A stretch of 34,028 bases of DNA from an uncultured Alphaproteobacteria bacterium. Its GTDB lineage: Bacteria; Pseudomonadota; Alphaproteobacteria; HIMB59; GCA-002718135. The position numbers and the translations under genes are program-made. The notes beneath the pieces were generated by a model that did no database searches, was not told where the DNA came from, and saw only the letters and a list, made by a program, of their open reading frames with translations. The stretch spans positions 1 to 34,028 of the forward strand of contig CACIBE010000011.1 of NCBI GenBank assembly GCA_902584805.1, given 5' to 3'. Below are positions 1 to 6,923 of the stretch, one piece after another (position 1 is the first letter of the stretch; each line of letters opens with the position of its first letter).

Positions 1-2
1 GG

Positions 3-230
3 TTAGTTATTAACCAAGAAAGACCTTTTACAACCATACCAGAAGCAATGTCACAAACTGATACAGAATTAGTTAAAATGGAAGACAGTGATGATGAAAA
101 TAAAGCTCAAAAAATGCAAATTTTAAAAGATTACAATGTCTATTTAAATTTTATGGAGAAATATTTTTCTAATAAAAATGCTGAACCCCTTCCAAGTGGT
201 AAAGAATTGAGCAAAATAATCTTTGGTTAA
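3..230 (+). CDS. C-terminal end of an unrecognised protein (5' end outside window)
   Basis: An open frame runs in from the window edge and ends with TAA at 228-230, giving the last 75 or so residues of a protein. An ATG at 48 is in frame, but the frame is open upstream of it with plausible protein sequence (VINQERPFTTIPEA), so I read it as an internal methionine. The tail is hydrophilic and acidic in the middle (MEDSDDENKAQ), then aromatic and basic (YNVYLNFMEKYFSNKN), with no membrane segment. I do not recognise the family. The stop overlaps the uppP start by one base (TAATG), so the two are probably translationally coupled in one operon. The upstream sequence is needed for any naming. Confidence 0.6.
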   Translation, partial: LVINQERPFTTIPEAMSQTDTELVKMEDSDDENKAQKMQILKDYNVYLNFMEKYFSNKNAEPLPSGKELSKIIFG

Positions 231-1015
231 TGTTTGAGCTTCAATATTTTATCATTGGCATTGTCCAAGGCTTTACTGAATTTTTACCAATTAGTTCTTC
301 TGGACATTTGGTTCTTGTATCAGAATTAAGTACTTGGCAGGATCAAGGTCTCTTTACTGATGTTTCCGTTCATGTTGGAACATTATTAGCAGTTATAATT
401 TATCTAAGATCACATATAATATCACTAGCTAAGAATTTTTTTTCTTTTAAGATTACTCAAAATGATAATTTAATTAAAATTATTATTGCAACTATACCTG
501 CGGTTATAATTGGATTCTTTATTTTTGATTTTGTTCAATTATATTTCCGCGATATCAAAGTTGTTGCAGTCACAAGTGTCGTTTTTGCTGCTCTATTATT
601 TGTAGCAGATCATTTTAAAATGAAAATATCTTCCTGGGAGAATATGAGTTATTTGCAGGCCTTTATCATTGGTGTATTTCAAGTATTAGCATTTATACCT
701 GGGGCAAGTAGAGCAGGTGTTACAATTACTGGAGCACGTTTTTTAGGATTTGATAGATCATCTGCAGCAATTTTTTCTATGCTTTTATCTATTCCCATTA
801 TTTTAGCATCTTTAGTTTTAACAAGTTTAGATTTAATAAGTAGTTCTGAGATAAATATAAATTTATACCAATCTTTATTTGCATCAATTGTTGCGTGTTT
901 TACTGCTTTAGTATCAATTAATATAATGATGCGAATAATACAAAGTTCAACCTTTAATATTTTTATTATTTATAGAGTTTTACTAGGATTTATCTTATTA
1001 TATTTTTATGCATAA
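230..1015 (+). CDS. uppP: Undecaprenyl-diphosphatase UppP (BacA family)
   Basis: Integral membrane enzyme that removes a phosphate from undecaprenyl diphosphate, recycling the lipid carrier used for peptidoglycan and surface glycans; loss or gain alters bacitracin sensitivity in model bacteria. Both family signatures are visible: the N-terminal GIVQGFTEFLPISSSGH block at residues 10-26, holding the catalytic-site glutamate and serines, and a second PGASRAGVTITGARFLG block near residues 156-172. The length of 261 residues and the many hydrophobic segments fit the family (about 260-280). The start overlaps the preceding stop (TAATG) and its 3' end overlaps the next gene by 8 bases, so it lies inside an operon. 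PBP1A, at 21152, uses the same lipid cycle but is not linked. Confidence 0.95.
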   Translation: MFELQYFIIGIVQGFTEFLPISSSGHLVLVSELSTWQDQGLFTDVSVHVGTLLAVIIYLRSHIISLAKNFFSFKITQNDNLIKIIIATIPAVIIGFFIFDFVQLYFRDIKVVAVTSVVFAALLFVADHFKMKISSWENMSYLQAFIIGVFQVLAFIPGASRAGVTITGARFLGFDRSSAAIFSMLLSIPIILASLVLTSLDLISSSEININLYQSLFASIVACFTALVSINIMMRIIQSSTFNIFIIYRVLLGFILLYFYA

Positions 1016-1937
1016 AATATCTGGAGTCTTTAGTGCTACACTAACTCCCGTCAAAAATGATTTATCAATCAACAAAGATTTATATCTTCGTCATTGCCAA
1101 TATTTAATGAGACAGGGTCATGACGGTCTTGCAATATTTGGTACTACTGGAGAAGCAAATAGTTTTTCAGTTCAAGAAAAAAAAGATCATCTGGATTTTT
1201 TAGTATCAAATAGTATCGATCCTAATATCCTTATGCCTGGAACAGGATCTTCATCCTTGAATGATGCAATTGATATGACCAAACATGCTGCTAGTCACAA
1301 AGTAAGAGCTGTTCTTTTACTTCCTCCCTTTTATTATAAGAATGTTACAAATGAAGGTGTCATAAATTATTATCGCAATATTATTGAAAGAGTAGGTGAT
1401 AGTGATTTACAATATGTTTTGTATCATATCCCTCAAAATTCTTACGTATCAATTGATTTTAAGATGATTGAAATTTTATTAAAACTTTATCCGAATAATG
1501 TTGTTGGATTAAAAGACTCAAGCGGGGACAGTGATAGAATGATGAAAGTTATTAAATATTTCAATGATTTTGCCGTATTTTGTGGTCATGATAGTTTAGC
1601 ATTAAATATATGTAAGCGAGGAGGGGCAGGAGCAATTACAGCTGGTACTAATGTATGTGGTAAATTACTCAGCTTTATCTTAAAAAATCATAAAAATGAG
1701 AGTAGCATTAAAAAGTTTGATGATTTACAAAATCTACTGCAACAAATTCGTAAAGTTATTACTTCACATGAACCAATAAGCTTAATGAAAGCATATTTTT
1801 CAATTGTTGATAATATTCCTGATTGGAATATTGTCTTACCTCCACTAAAAAAAATTGAGGATCCTTCAAATCAAAAATTAATATTAATATTAAAAGAATT
1901 AATAAAAAAAATAGATCCTTTAATAGCGAATACGTGA
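1008..1937 (+). CDS. Dihydrodipicolinate synthase / N-acetylneuraminate lyase superfamily protein, substrate unknown
   Basis: A class I (Schiff-base) aldolase or lyase of the DapA/NanA superfamily, 309 residues, (beta/alpha)8 barrel. Visible landmarks are GTTGE at 45-49 (pyruvate carboxylate binding), Tyr139 in YHIPQNS (the catalytic tyrosine) and Lys169 in VVGLKDSSG (Schiff-base lysine). In true DapA the tyrosine motif reads YNxPxRT, the arginine binding aspartate semialdehyde; here that position is Asn144. So lysine biosynthesis is unlikely, and a sugar-acid, hydroxyproline-derived or other pyruvate-forming lyase is more likely; that is inference. It starts inside uppP (8-base overlap) and its 3' end overlaps convergent fxsA by 18 bases. 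No neighbouring catabolic genes indicate the substrate. Confidence 0.85.
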   Translation: MHKISGVFSATLTPVKNDLSINKDLYLRHCQYLMRQGHDGLAIFGTTGEANSFSVQEKKDHLDFLVSNSIDPNILMPGTGSSSLNDAIDMTKHAASHKVRAVLLLPPFYYKNVTNEGVINYYRNIIERVGDSDLQYVLYHIPQNSYVSIDFKMIEILLKLYPNNVVGLKDSSGDSDRMMKVIKYFNDFAVFCGHDSLALNICKRGGAGAITAGTNVCGKLLSFILKNHKNESSIKKFDDLQNLLQQIRKVITSHEPISLMKAYFSIVDNIPDWNIVLPPLKKIEDPSNQKLILILKELIKKIDPLIANT

Positions 1938-2279
1938 GTTAAAATATTTTTTGGCTTGAGTAGCTATTAAATTTTGGACAGGTTTCAAGAAAACAGCAAA
2001 ACCAATACAATCTGTAAAGAAACCAGGAGTAATCAATAACAATCCTGATACTAATAGAAAAATACCTCCTTTAATTTCTTCAGTGGGCATTACACCTTGA
2101 GATAAGTTTCGTTGTGCATCAAATAATAATTTAATACCTTGTCTACGAACAAGAAATATCCCAACTAAAGCAGTGGTCAGTATGATTGCGATAGTATTTA
2201 AAATTCCAATATTGGAACCAATTGTTATAAAAATACTTATTTCTATTATTGGAACAATAATAAATGCTAGAAAAATCAC
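1920..2279 (-). CDS. fxsA: FxsA family membrane protein
   Basis: Small inner-membrane protein of 119 residues. Hydrophobic segments lie at about 1-22, 26-43 and 72-98, with the basic LVRRQG turn (43-48) and the GGIFLLVSGLLLITPGFFTD segment typical of FxsA. In E. coli, FxsA relieves phage T7 exclusion by F plasmids when overproduced; its normal role is unknown. The start is GTG at 2279, sharing its G with the TAG stop of the SbmA-like gene (TAGTG), so translation is probably coupled to that transporter. The 3' end overlaps the convergent DapA-like gene by 18 bases. The family call is firm; the physiological role is not. Confidence 0.88.
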   Translation of the reverse strand: MIFLAFIIVPIIEISIFITIGSNIGILNTIAIILTTALVGIFLVRRQGIKLLFDAQRNLSQGVMPTEEIKGGIFLLVSGLLLITPGFFTDCIGFAVFLKPVQNLIATQAKKYFNSRIRY

Positions 2280-3280
2280 TAACGTACTATACCAGTTTTT
2301 TCATCCTGAATGTTTTTTTCTATTTTATTCTCAAATTCTCTTAATCTTTTATAGACACTAGCAAGTTCTATAATTGTTGGCCATGCTCTAAATAAATATT
2401 GTAGTGAACCTTCAACTCTTCCGAATGCTCTTATAATTTGTTGCATAACGCCGAGTGTCATTACCCCAGCGACAATTGCTGGTGCTAAAAATATATAAGC
2501 TGCGAGTACATTAGCTTGTAGATAGGCAAGTCTACCGATACTAAAATAAAGATAGTAAAGATAACTTTTAAAGTGAATTTCTCTTACGCCTTGAAAGAGT
2601 TCTTCTAATGATTTTGGTCTAATACTTCCATCATCCTCTGCAATAACTAAAATTTTTCTATAAGCTGCTTCTTTTTTTTGAAGATCGTATTCAATACCAA
2701 CTAATCTTAATAACCACGCAAGTATAATCATTAAAATTGTACCTCCTACAGCCCAAATAAAGGCTCCAGAAACTAAACCATACTGCCAATCACCAAACCA
2801 TAAAATTGGAATACCAACTGAAAGAGTCATTAACAAAGGAAAGAACTCGATTAGAACAAGAACAGATTCAATTAAGCTTGTTCCAAGACCTTCCATAATC
2901 CTACTAAATTTAATAGTATCTTCTTGAACCCTTTGACTTGCACCTTCTATAGTTCTCGCTTGATCATATACACTATGGTACCACTCAACCATTGCAGTTC
3001 TCCATCTGAAAAGAAAATGAGAAGTAAGAAACGAGATAGCTAGTCCTAATGCAATTGAAATAGCAGCTAATTGTGCAAAGCTAAAAAGAGCTCCCATGTA
3101 TTCTTGCATGGTTATTGCATTTGGCGTTCCAAGTGCTTTTTGAATCATGTCATAAAATTCACCAAACCATTCATTTATTTGTACATCTATTTGAACTTGA
3201 ACCCATATTGAAGTAAGAATAACCACTGAGCCTGCATAAGCCCATACATACCATTTTGGTTCAGTAAAAAATTTAAACAT
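2279..3280 (-). CDS. sbmA: SbmA/BacA-family peptide transporter, short form
   Basis: Inner-membrane importer related to E. coli SbmA and rhizobial BacA, which use the proton gradient to take up peptides such as microcins B17 and J25, bleomycin and proline-rich antimicrobial peptides. Diagnostic stretches: SHFLFRWRTAMVEWY (about 87-101), EGASQRVQEDT (112-122), ELF..VREIHFKSYLYYLYF (about 227-246), and YLFRAWPTIIELASVYKRLREFE near the C terminus. At 333 residues it is shorter than E. coli SbmA (about 400); by recollected alignment it begins about 80-90 residues in, so the first membrane helices are absent. No ABC ATPase domain is present, which excludes the YddA type. It lies downstream of a 27-codon basic ORF and is coupled to fxsA. 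Substrate unknown. Confidence 0.85.
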   Translation of the reverse strand: MFKFFTEPKWYVWAYAGSVVILTSIWVQVQIDVQINEWFGEFYDMIQKALGTPNAITMQEYMGALFSFAQLAAISIALGLAISFLTSHFLFRWRTAMVEWYHSVYDQARTIEGASQRVQEDTIKFSRIMEGLGTSLIESVLVLIEFFPLLMTLSVGIPILWFGDWQYGLVSGAFIWAVGGTILMIILAWLLRLVGIEYDLQKKEAAYRKILVIAEDDGSIRPKSLEELFQGVREIHFKSYLYYLYFSIGRLAYLQANVLAAYIFLAPAIVAGVMTLGVMQQIIRAFGRVEGSLQYLFRAWPTIIELASVYKRLREFENKIEKNIQDEKTGIVR

Positions 3281-3329
3281 TTTCTATATATATGTTGAAT
3301 TAGTATTTAAAAAAGAAGGTAGATATTAA

Positions 3330-3413
3330 TTATTTCTTCTTTTGACGCTTTTTATTTCTTCTATATTTAGAACCTCTTTTGCGTCTGCCTCTATGTTTTT
3401 TTGGATATCCCAT
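3330..3413 (-). CDS. Tiny highly basic protein, 27 aa (Thx-like ribosomal protein or cationic peptide)
   Basis: A complete ATG-to-TAA frame of 27 codons. It starts MGYPKKHRGRRKRGS and ends KKRQKKK: 16 of 27 residues are Lys or Arg, with one His and no acidic residue. A promoter-like TTGACT-N16-TATACC lies just upstream and would place the RNA start only about 5 bases before the ATG, so the message may be nearly leaderless. Length, the MG start, the central RG and the KKK end resemble the small ribosomal protein bTHX (26-27 residues), but identity is modest. The neighbouring SbmA-type peptide importer, 49 bases downstream, allows another idea: a cationic peptide linked to transport. Neither is proven, and coding status rests on composition and context only. 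Confidence 0.55.
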   Translation of the reverse strand: MGYPKKHRGRRKRGSKYRRNKKRQKKK

Positions 3414-3424
3414 AATGTAGATAC

Positions 3425-3452
3425 GGTATACAAAAATAAAAAATTAAGTCAA
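3425..3452 (-). promoter_or_regulatory. Promoter candidate for the basic ORF and probably the sbmA-fxsA operon
   Basis: On the minus strand TTGACT (3447-3452) is followed after 16 bases by TATACC (3425-3430), a good sigma70-type match. It lies in the 42-base gap between the lysR stop (3456) and the 27-codon ORF (ATG at 3413). The predicted RNA start is near 3418. No transcription data were available, and such motifs also occur by chance in AT-rich DNA. Confidence 0.5.
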
Positions 3453-3455
3453 AGA

Positions 3456-4343
3456 CTAATAATGCCAATCTTTAGCTTCATTAAATAAAAAATCCCTAAA
3501 AACTTCAAGTCTCCTATCATTTTTAAAAGACTCAGAATAAACAAAATATGTTTGATACGACGGACCTTCTAAATTTGGAAGCACTCGTACAAGTTGAGGT
3601 TTATCAGCAACCATATAATCAGGTAAAGATGCTAATCCTCCACCTTTCTCAATTGCGAGTGACATCGCATAAATACTGTTTACTCTAAATTTTGGTCTTC
3701 TTTTTGTACCTTCTTTTCCAATTTTTAATATCCAATCAATATTAGAAATTGGGGATGGTAAACCAGCTCCAAAACAAATTAAATCATGTTTATCTAAATC
3801 ATTAACATTTCTTGGAATTCCACTTTTTTGAAGATAATCTGATGATCCATAAATATGATTATGAAAATTAACAAATTTCTTAAATATTAAATTAGCCTGT
3901 GTTGGCTTTTTTACTCTGACTGCAACATCAGCAACTCTTGCAGCTAAATCAACTTCTTCATCGCTCATGATTAAATTTACATCTATTTCTGGATATTGAT
4001 TTGCAAATTTATTTATTCTTGGTGTTAACCAGGTTGAACCAAATCCAACTGTTGTGCTGACGTTCAATTTGCCAACAGGTTTTGTTTTTTTATCTAACAA
4101 TTTCTTTTCAAAATCAGAAATTGAAAAATTAATTTGATTTACGGTATTAAATAAATTTTCACCTTGTTCTGTTAACCTTACACCTTTTTGATGTCTGATA
4201 AATAAAGGTGTCTTTAAATCGTATTCAAGATCTTGTATTTGTCTACTAAGTGCAGATTGACTTATATTAAGTTTTGCACTTGCCTTAGAAATGCTTCTTG
4301 AGATTGCAATTTCGTAAAATGATTTTAATTTATCCCAGTCCAT
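3456..4343 (-). CDS. LysR-family transcriptional regulator
   Basis: A 295-residue LysR-type regulator. The N-terminal winged helix-turn-helix is clear: MDWDKLKSFYEIAISRSISK leads into ASAKLNISQSALSRQIQDLE (helix-turn-helix about residues 18-41), then TPLFIRHQKGVRLTEQGENL. Residues from about 90 on form the effector-binding domain, with KLNVSTTVGFGSTWLTPRI and GGGLASLPDYMV. Its ATG overlaps the rpe stop (TAATG), so it is co-transcribed with and coupled to rpe rather than divergent from a target gene, the usual LysR arrangement. Possible targets are the downstream sbmA unit or unlinked genes; the ligand cannot be read from the sequence. Confidence 0.9.
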   Translation of the reverse strand: MDWDKLKSFYEIAISRSISKASAKLNISQSALSRQIQDLEYDLKTPLFIRHQKGVRLTEQGENLFNTVNQINFSISDFEKKLLDKKTKPVGKLNVSTTVGFGSTWLTPRINKFANQYPEIDVNLIMSDEEVDLAARVADVAVRVKKPTQANLIFKKFVNFHNHIYGSSDYLQKSGIPRNVNDLDKHDLICFGAGLPSPISNIDWILKIGKEGTKRRPKFRVNSIYAMSLAIEKGGGLASLPDYMVADKPQLVRVLPNLEGPSYQTYFVYSESFKNDRRLEVFRDFLFNEAKDWHY

Positions 4344-4990
4344 TATCTTAAAGAGTGTATAATTTTATTATAGTTATTTTGATTTTGAGATAATAAATAA
4401 GATCCTACCGCTAACACATTAGCTCCATTATCTTTGCATATTTTTGCATTTTCATTATTTACTCCGCCATCAACAGCTATGTCATAGTTATAATTATTAT
4501 TTTTTCTAATTTCATCTAAATCTTTAATTTTTTGCACTTGATCATGCATAAATTTTTGACCACCAAAACCAGGTGTGACTGTCATAACTATTATTTGCTG
4601 CACTTTACTAAATAAATGATCAATAACTGAAATATTTACCTTAGGGTGAATGGCAATTCCTGCTTTAATTTCAGCATCACTTATCATTTTAATAATTTCT
4701 TCTGGGTTGTCATCTACCTCAGGATGAAAAGTAATGATATCTGAGCCAGCTTCTATAAATTCGTTAATATATTTCTTTACTGGTTTAATCATAAGATGCA
4801 CGTCTAGAATTTTAGAGGTAATCTTTCTTAATGATTTAACTATATTTGGTCCAAAAGTAATATTGGGGACATAGTGACCATCCATGATGTCTATATGAAT
4901 ATAATCAGCGCCATTCTTGTCTAAAAGTTTAACTTCTTCTTCTAATTTGAGTATATCAGCTGATAATATAGATGGTGAAATTTTTATCAT
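4343..4990 (-). CDS. rpe: Ribulose-phosphate 3-epimerase
   Basis: Interconverts D-ribulose 5-phosphate and D-xylulose 5-phosphate in the non-oxidative pentose phosphate pathway (cytoplasm, TIM barrel, metal-dependent). At 215 residues it is family-typical. Motifs: SPSILSAD at 5-12, HIDIMDGHYVPN at 32-43 with a metal-binding His and Asp, DVHLM at 63-67 with the next metal His65, TVTPGFGGQKF at 137-147 for phosphate binding, and VDGGVN at 173-178 with catalytic Asp174. It is first in a minus-strand unit with lysR, whose ATG overlaps its stop. It is divergent from the cupin gene, whose ATG lies only 38 bases away, so the regulatory space is tiny. Confidence 0.95.
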   Translation of the reverse strand: MIKISPSILSADILKLEEEVKLLDKNGADYIHIDIMDGHYVPNITFGPNIVKSLRKITSKILDVHLMIKPVKKYINEFIEAGSDIITFHPEVDDNPEEIIKMISDAEIKAGIAIHPKVNISVIDHLFSKVQQIIVMTVTPGFGGQKFMHDQVQKIKDLDEIRKNNNYNYDIAVDGGVNNENAKICKDNGANVLAVGSYLLSQNQNNYNKIIHSLR

Positions 4991-5028
4991 TTAAAAATAG
5001 ATATATAATATATAAACAAACATTCATA

Positions 5029-5373
5029 ATGAATTCTATTACAGAAAAACCTTGGGGATCATTTGAGATACTAAAGTCGGGTAAAAAATTCCTAGTTAAA
5101 AAAATTTTTGTTAAACCAGGGGGAGTTTTATCTCTTCAAAGTCATGAACATAGATCCGAGCATTGGATTGTAGCTGAAGGAGAAGCTGAAGTCACAATTG
5201 ACAAAAAAGTAATTAATTTAAAAGAAAATGAGAACATTTTTATTCCTAAAGGGGCAATTCATAGAATGGCTAATAGAAAAGATCATGATTTAGTTATTAT
5301 AGAAATGTGGTACGGTGATAATCTTGATGAAAATGATATTAAAAGATACGAAGATATTTATGAAAGAATTTAA
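5029..5373 (+). CDS. Single-domain cupin, phosphomannose-isomerase type II-like
   Basis: A 114-residue cupin matching the C-terminal domain of type II mannose-6-phosphate isomerase / mannose-1-phosphate guanylyltransferase: KPWGSFEIL at 7-15, the metal-site run SHEHRSEHWIVAEGEAEVT at 38-56 (His39, His41, His45) and IPKGAIHRM with His78. The nucleotidyltransferase half of the bifunctional enzyme is absent. I chose the ATG at 5029, since the in-frame ATG at 4972 lies inside the divergent rpe coding region and adds 19 residues unlike the family; the KPWG motif starts right after the chosen Met. The TAATG overlap couples it to the DUF6165 gene. It may isomerise or bind a sugar phosphate; the exact reaction is unknown. 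Confidence 0.85.
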   Translation: MNSITEKPWGSFEILKSGKKFLVKKIFVKPGGVLSLQSHEHRSEHWIVAEGEAEVTIDKKVINLKENENIFIPKGAIHRMANRKDHDLVIIEMWYGDNLDENDIKRYEDIYERI

Positions 5374-5756
5374 TGCTTATTAATACCCCTATATCGCTTG
5401 GCGAACTTGTAGATAAAATTTCTATATTAATTATTAAACAGAAAAATATAACTGATGAAACTAAACTTGATCATGTCAAAAAAGAATTAGATTTTCTCCA
5501 AAAAACATTAATGAATTATGTTCAACAAGAAGAAATAAACAATTATTTAGAAAATTTGATAAATATTAATTCTAAACTTTGGAATATTGAAGACGATATT
5601 AGAGAGTGCGAAAGAAAAAAATTATTTGATCAAACATTTATTGATCTAGCTAGAAGTGTCTATTTTACCAATGATGAAAGAGCAAAAGTAAAAAATGATA
5701 TAAATAAAACCTTTGGCTCTGAATTAGTGGAGGTAAAATCTTATGAGGAATATTAA
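5373..5756 (+). CDS. DUF6165 family protein
   Basis: A soluble 127-residue, mostly helical protein of unknown function. Family landmarks: the opening PISLGELVDKISILIIKQ (6-23), the central LWNIEDDIRECERK, and the end FIDLARSVYFTNDERAKVKNDIN with GSELVEVKSYEEY. There is no signal peptide or membrane segment. It is coupled to the preceding sugar-isomerase-type cupin (TAATG), which suggests a job in sugar or glycan metabolism; that is inference from context. The stop codon abuts the stop of the convergent polyprenyl synthase, leaving no intergenic space. Confidence 0.82.
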   Translation: MLINTPISLGELVDKISILIIKQKNITDETKLDHVKKELDFLQKTLMNYVQQEEINNYLENLININSKLWNIEDDIRECERKKLFDQTFIDLARSVYFTNDERAKVKNDINKTFGSELVEVKSYEEY

Positions 5757-6794
5757 TTAATAAATTCTCGAAACACTTTTTGAAACAAGAGATACTAATT
5801 TTTCTTTGTAAATATTATCTTTAAATATATCAACTGAGTCTACAGCTACATTTGAAAAGTGATTTGCTCTTGTAAGAGTATCTTCAATACATTGATATTT
5901 ATTAATTATTTCCAATGCCATTTCAAAATCACCATCGTTTTGGTTAAGATCAGATATTGTTCTTTCCCAAAACTTTTTTTCTTTATCATTTGATCTTCCG
6001 TATGCTAATATTATTGGAAGAGTAATTTTACCTTCTTTAAAATCATCTCCAGTATTTTTTCCTAATATTTTTTTATTTGAGGAATAATCAATTGCATCGT
6101 CAATTAATTGAAAAGTCATGCCAAAGTTTGTTCCAAATGATTTTAATGCATTAACCTCAGCTTCTGTTCCGAGTCCACTAATTGATCCAACTTGGCATGC
6201 TGCACTAAACAAAGAGGCAGTCTTTGCATTCACAACTTCAAAGTAAATATTTTCATTTATTTCCAAATTTTTATCATTAGCGAGTTCTAAAACTTCCCCC
6301 TCAGATATTACAACGCTAGTATCTGCTAATATTTTTAATGTTTCTGTGTTGCCATATTTTGTCATTAGTTGAAAAGCTCTACTGAATAAAAAATCACCAA
6401 CTAATACACTTGTTTTATTTTTCCATTTCTCATTTGCTGTAGGTTTTCCTCGTCTTTGTTTACTCTCATCTATTACATCATCATGTAAAAGTGTTGCTGT
6501 GTGAATAAATTCTACTGCTGCAGATAGACCGATATGATTCATTTTATTTTCAATTTCACTAGTTTCATTTCTTGTCATATGATAACTTGAAACAGTTAAA
6601 AGAGGTCGTAATCTTTTACCTCCTGATAAGATAAGGTATTTTCCAACTTCATGAACTAAAGGCACATTACTATCTAATTTATCAAGAATTATGGTATTTA
6701 CGGATACTAAATCTTCTTTGCATAGATCTGTTAATTCTCTGATTTCATCTTCAAATGAAAAATTTTTTTTTCTAAGTGGAAGAACATTATCCAT
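5757..6794 (-). CDS. ispB: All-trans polyprenyl diphosphate synthase (octaprenyl/ubiquinone side-chain type)
   Basis: Extends farnesyl diphosphate with isopentenyl diphosphate to a long all-trans chain, most likely the ubiquinone side chain. It has 345 residues. Motifs: GGKRLRP at 58-64, the first aspartate-rich site DDVID at 105-109, RRGKPT at 114-119, GDFLFSRAF near 133-141, and the second aspartate site DDAID at 232-236 followed by GKNTGDDFKEGK, all for Mg-diphosphate binding. Small residues upstream of the first Asp motif allow a long product, but chain length cannot be set from sequence. It is a single gene, stop-to-stop with the DUF6165 gene and divergent from the SppA-type protease. 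Confidence 0.92.
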   Translation of the reverse strand: MDNVLPLRKKNFSFEDEIRELTDLCKEDLVSVNTIILDKLDSNVPLVHEVGKYLILSGGKRLRPLLTVSSYHMTRNETSEIENKMNHIGLSAAVEFIHTATLLHDDVIDESKQRRGKPTANEKWKNKTSVLVGDFLFSRAFQLMTKYGNTETLKILADTSVVISEGEVLELANDKNLEINENIYFEVVNAKTASLFSAACQVGSISGLGTEAEVNALKSFGTNFGMTFQLIDDAIDYSSNKKILGKNTGDDFKEGKITLPIILAYGRSNDKEKKFWERTISDLNQNDGDFEMALEIINKYQCIEDTLTRANHFSNVAVDSVDIFKDNIYKEKLVSLVSKSVSRIY

Positions 6795-6836
6795 ATTATT
6801 TAATTATTAGAATATTATGTTAATTCATTAACTTAA

Positions 6837-6866
6837 TTGACGCACTTAAACTCAAATTACTAAAAT
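6837..6866 (+). promoter_or_regulatory. Promoter candidate for the SppA-type protease unit
   Basis: TTGACG (6837-6842), an 18-base spacer, then TAAAAT (6861-6866) lie in the 129-base divergent gap before the protease gene. The expected RNA start is near 6873, giving a leader of about 50 bases to the ATG at 6924. It would serve the run of plus-strand genes to the MFS transporter. Confidence 0.45.
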
Positions 6867-6923
6867 TACAAACAAATGCTACATAACGCTTTAAGAAAAG
6901 ATTAACATTTGCTATTAGATATT

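Noticed and set aside
4972..5028. Upstream ATG for the cupin gene
   Set aside because: It lies in the rpe coding region on the other strand, and the added 19 residues have no family match; ATG 5029 gives the normal start.
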